Source: Lycocorax pyrrhopterus obiensis
Taxonomy: Eukaryota; Chordata; Aves; Passeriformes; Paradisaeidae
Direction of reading: 5' to 3'
DNA length: 64,000 bases
Assembly (NCBI GenBank): GCA_014706295.1
Contig: JACSVZ010000011.1
Coordinates: forward strand, 14,995,329 to 15,059,328
Shown here one piece after another: positions 60,652 to 64,000 of this stretch (positions are counted from its first letter, which is position 1; every line of letters starts with the position of its first letter). The notes beneath the pieces were generated by a model. It did not search any database. It was not told where the DNA came from and worked only from the letters and a program-made list of their open reading frames with translations. The translations under genes and the position numbers were made by a program.

Positions 60652-63600
60652 TTACAGATGAGAGCGGAGCTTCCCCTTGGGGTATGGGGAAGGAGCTCTG
60701 TGGGTTATTCTTGGACTCCAGCAGGCCAGGGTTGGAGGTGAACAGCTACTGCACTGAGGAAAGACTATGCATGGAAGAATTTCAGTGATAGGTAGGTATG
60801 CAGATTATTTTTCTGGTAGGAATGGTAAAAGTATTTTACTGGTTTCAGAGCTGAGGAGATATTTTTGTCTAAAGTTTAAGCATATGGGCTCGAAAAAATG
60901 CATCTCAACAGCTTTCATAGATGCTGATTAATGACCTAATTAAAGAGACATAGTTGATGTACTTAAACATTGCCTCCCTGCCCCCATCCAATAGAGAAAA
61001 CGCTCTGAAATTATGAGAGCATTTTCCTTTTCGTTACAACACACTGCTACACAAATTGGCACCTTCTACAAGGGCAAAATACTTTGTAAAAATACTTTGC
61101 AGCACCCAAATCCCCTCACTCAAGCACCTGTTGTGGAATCCACATGGAAAGGGTGGGAAAGGCTTTGTTTCCCAGCTGGGACTGGTGAACTCTTAGAAAA
61201 CTCTTGGAAATAATTATGAAAGGTGCTTCTTGAAAAAGACAGTGTCCTATTCCTGATATGTACTTGGCATTGTAGAACAGCTGTGCTCTGCTGCCTTGAC
61301 TTTATAAGTTCACTGTTAATGGAACCTGCAATATGAAGAATATAGGGCAGGAAAAATTCTGTGTATCTCTGTGTTTTAATTTAATGCTGTGTATATGTGT
61401 ATTTTAGCCCAGAAGTTGAATCTCCTCACAGAATCACATCTTGAAATATATATTCCTTCATATTGCACAGGTTTGAATATGTAAACAGGGAAACCTCTTT
61501 GACCTGTATAAACTAGGAATTATATTTCAAAGATATTTAAATAATATCTCAAACTGCCATCCATCTGCCCTTATTAATGAATGAACAGCCCAGAAATGAT
61601 TTTCACTTCTGAGTATTTGAATAAATTGCTAAGCAGTTAAGATTACCTCCCATGTTGAGTACAGTGGCTTATTTTCTGTATGGTAATAAATGAAGGTGAT
61701 TTAATCATAATCAGTAAATGACCTGCAAAATTTCATTTTGCAGTGAGGCTTTTTTAACCTATTGAAATGTAAAAGTATGTTTAAAGTAGGTAAACCTTCC
61801 TCCTCACTGAAGGCTGCTTGAATGGGCTGAAATCATCTGAGTCTCAGTTTCGAGATCTATTGACATCTTAGTTCTAAAACGACTTTAAAATGTGGGTTTT
61901 AATGTACACACTAAAAAAAAGCCTTAGAAGTGTACACACACTTACTTCTTAATCTGATGATCCCAGAGCTGACACCCTGGGGGCACACTTCAGGGAGCAA
62001 AAATCCAGGAAAGCCTCTGATATGTTCTGCAACATGAACACGCTTGTTACAGGCTTGGAATTGCTTATGCTGAGTAAAACTGCATGGAAGAGGGTGAGGA
62101 AGGAGGAGTGTGGCACCTGCACAAATACCTGTTCTCAGAAGTGGGTGGTCAGACCTGCTCATTGGATCTAATCCTGAATTTCTGGCTGTGGTGAAATGTC
62201 CAGAGAGAGGAAATCTGCTGTCAGCTGGGAGAGTGAAAATTGTCTGTCAAATTCTGCCCCGGTTGGGTGGCAATTTTGGGTGGCAGAGGTGGTTTCTGCT
62301 CTGCCCTGGTGCAATACCAGCTGCACGCAGCCCTCGGGGCTGCAGGACACAGGCTCGCTAACCTCAAGCATTTGTTTTCCTTATTTTAGCGGGTTTTATG
62401 CTTCATGAGGGAGACATGAAACTGGCCAGTGACCTCCAAATATTTGCTGTCCAGTTCTCCAGCTCTGTCAAATATATTTGAGCTTTATTTTTTCAGCATT
62501 TCTGATAGCGCAGCTCTGTTTCTTGCAGTCTGTTATTCCCTCAAGACCCAGAGGCCATGTGTAGAAAATACATCCAAATAAAGATGGACAGTTACATTCT
62601 GGTGTTTGAAGTGCTACGTGTAAGAGTTCAGAGATATGAAATTAATTGTTCTTGTTTTCTGGCATCCTGGTACTCTCCCTCAGCCCAGCCCAGCGTGTGT
62701 AGTTATTTTAATAAAACATGATTGCAGCTTTTCAGCCTTTTGACTAACATGAAGTGTCATATTGGCTTAACAGCTGATGCATCTTCAGTCAGAAAAACAT
62801 GTCATCAGGAGGAATTCATTCAGATTTTAATGGGGCTTTTGCATCTCTGAGTTCTGTCCTCTTGCAATCTTATTTTACACTTTTATTTGGGTGGGATCTT
62901 TCAGTTCAGTAATTTAATCACCTAGTTTCTCTTAATTAAGGCATCCTAACCAGTTTGATAGCTTATGAATTGTAAATCAGGAACGCCAAGGCAGACAGTC
63001 TTTTTGTTATCCTTATCAATAATACGATACTTAAGCTTTTGTGGCAATAACACGACGTGCAGAGCTTTTCGTTCCCCTCTGTCTCCTGTTAGCGCTCCAT
63101 ATGGTAACATTTAAGTGTGTTTCTCAGGCAGAGGCTGTTGTTGCTCACCAGACTGGTCCCTTCAGGTGCTGGTCTCCATCTGTGGATTAATTCACTTCCA
63201 TCATTCTTACCACTGATACTGGAAACAGCTGTTGCCTTTTCCTCGGTGGCACGGGGGTCAGGAGATGACCTTAATGAACGAGCCAGCAGGAGCCTCCATC
63301 TACCTGTCTGTCTGTCTGCCTGGATAAACTGGCCAATTCTTCCTCACCCTCTTTCATCTAGTTTTTAATGTCTTTTATCTTAATAGTTTGCTTTTTTCCG
63401 CCCCCTATTTTAATGCTTTAATATTAATAATAAATGAACATCACCAATGGAAAGCTGATTGTGTTTGTGACTGTGTTAGTGATAACATTTGTGTTCAAAC
63501 TCTCATCTTTAATTGTCATGTTTAATTTTTTTTTTTTTGTGTGGTTAACAGACTTTGTACAATCACACTTGGTCACTTAAGTTACAACTTCAGTTGTTTT

Positions 63601-64000
63601 GTAACAGAAAAAAAATTCGAAACAATCTTAAGCGTGAACATTTCACTTTAAAATAGATTTAAGATATTGTTGGATGGATTATATCCTTTTGTTGCTGCCC
63701 TACAAATTCTAAGGTCAAATATTGAATTTATCACTCTGTTCTTGCTTGGGAAAAAGTGCTGTGAAATGGAAATTCTGACTGTTTAAGGATCTGATCCTCC
63801 CTGTGCTTTATGGCATGAGAGGTTCATTCGTAACCTGCTCTCCTTGCCACAAGGAAGCCGTGGTCGTGATTTCTTGACAAATGCTGCAATATTCAACAGG
63901 ATGTCAGAGTGTGAACTTAGTTTGTACCTGGGAAATGTTGGAGTATTCTCGCTCAGTAAAGCTGTCTGAAAAACCTGACCTGAGAAAATCTCAGTGAACA
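60652..64000. other. Non-coding stretch, possible conserved patch
   Basis: No gene seen. About 62930-63120 has around half a dozen CpGs in 120 bases and two TTATC (GATA-type) cores at 63007-63011 and 63013-63017, without repeat signatures. A short TGTC microsatellite lies at 63304-63320 and a T13 run at 63526-63538. The segment 63600-63720 is also non-repetitive. Confidence 0.5.

Overview
The window looks like AT-rich, repeat-poor nuclear DNA from a bird, probably a neoavian and perhaps a passerine. The main evidence is a 5'-truncated CR1 LINE tail at about 6798-7045. Its wording (phrases such as 'gcacaggttgcccagagaag', 'cccatggcagggggttgg' and the 3' word 'ccattctgtgattt') is what I know from CR1 elements of neoavian birds. 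A few older repeat remnants are also present. I see no bacterial, organellar or viral gene organisation. GC in a small hand-counted sample is about 42%.

I find no protein-coding gene, tRNA, rRNA or known microRNA that I can support. The longest open frames are 95-134 codons, occur on both strands, often overlap one another, and match no family I recognise. That is what chance gives in 64 kb of non-coding vertebrate DNA. The window is best read as intergenic DNA or part of one or more large introns.

Layout. 1-7.0 kb: featureless DNA with one ancient amniote repeat remnant (3853-3952), a pyrimidine tract and the CR1 tail. 7-17.4 kb: almost empty, with one short ancient-repeat fragment at 11474. 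17.4-20.1 kb: the richest repeat neighbourhood, holding an ancient LINE-type tail with a hairpin (17462-17510), a MIR-like SINE remnant in reverse orientation (17925-18140), a 103-bp direct repeat in two copies of about 90% identity (19118-19220 and 19691-19793), and a possible tRNA-derived SINE head (19940-20085). 20.1-33.4 kb: non-repetitive DNA with several stretches that look like candidate conserved non-coding elements. 33.46-33.65 kb: a complex CA/C/TA simple repeat. 37-49 kb: small tandem repeats and a 24-bp near-palindrome. 49-64 kb: non-repetitive DNA with one AAAT microsatellite, one hairpin, and further candidate regulatory stretches.

Twelve hand-counted 60-base lines spread over the window show T>A and G>C on the + strand. 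That would fit a long intron transcribed left to right, but it needs a full count. The candidate regulatory elements and the possible exons are inference from sequence texture only. They need multi-species alignment or RNA data, neither of which I have.
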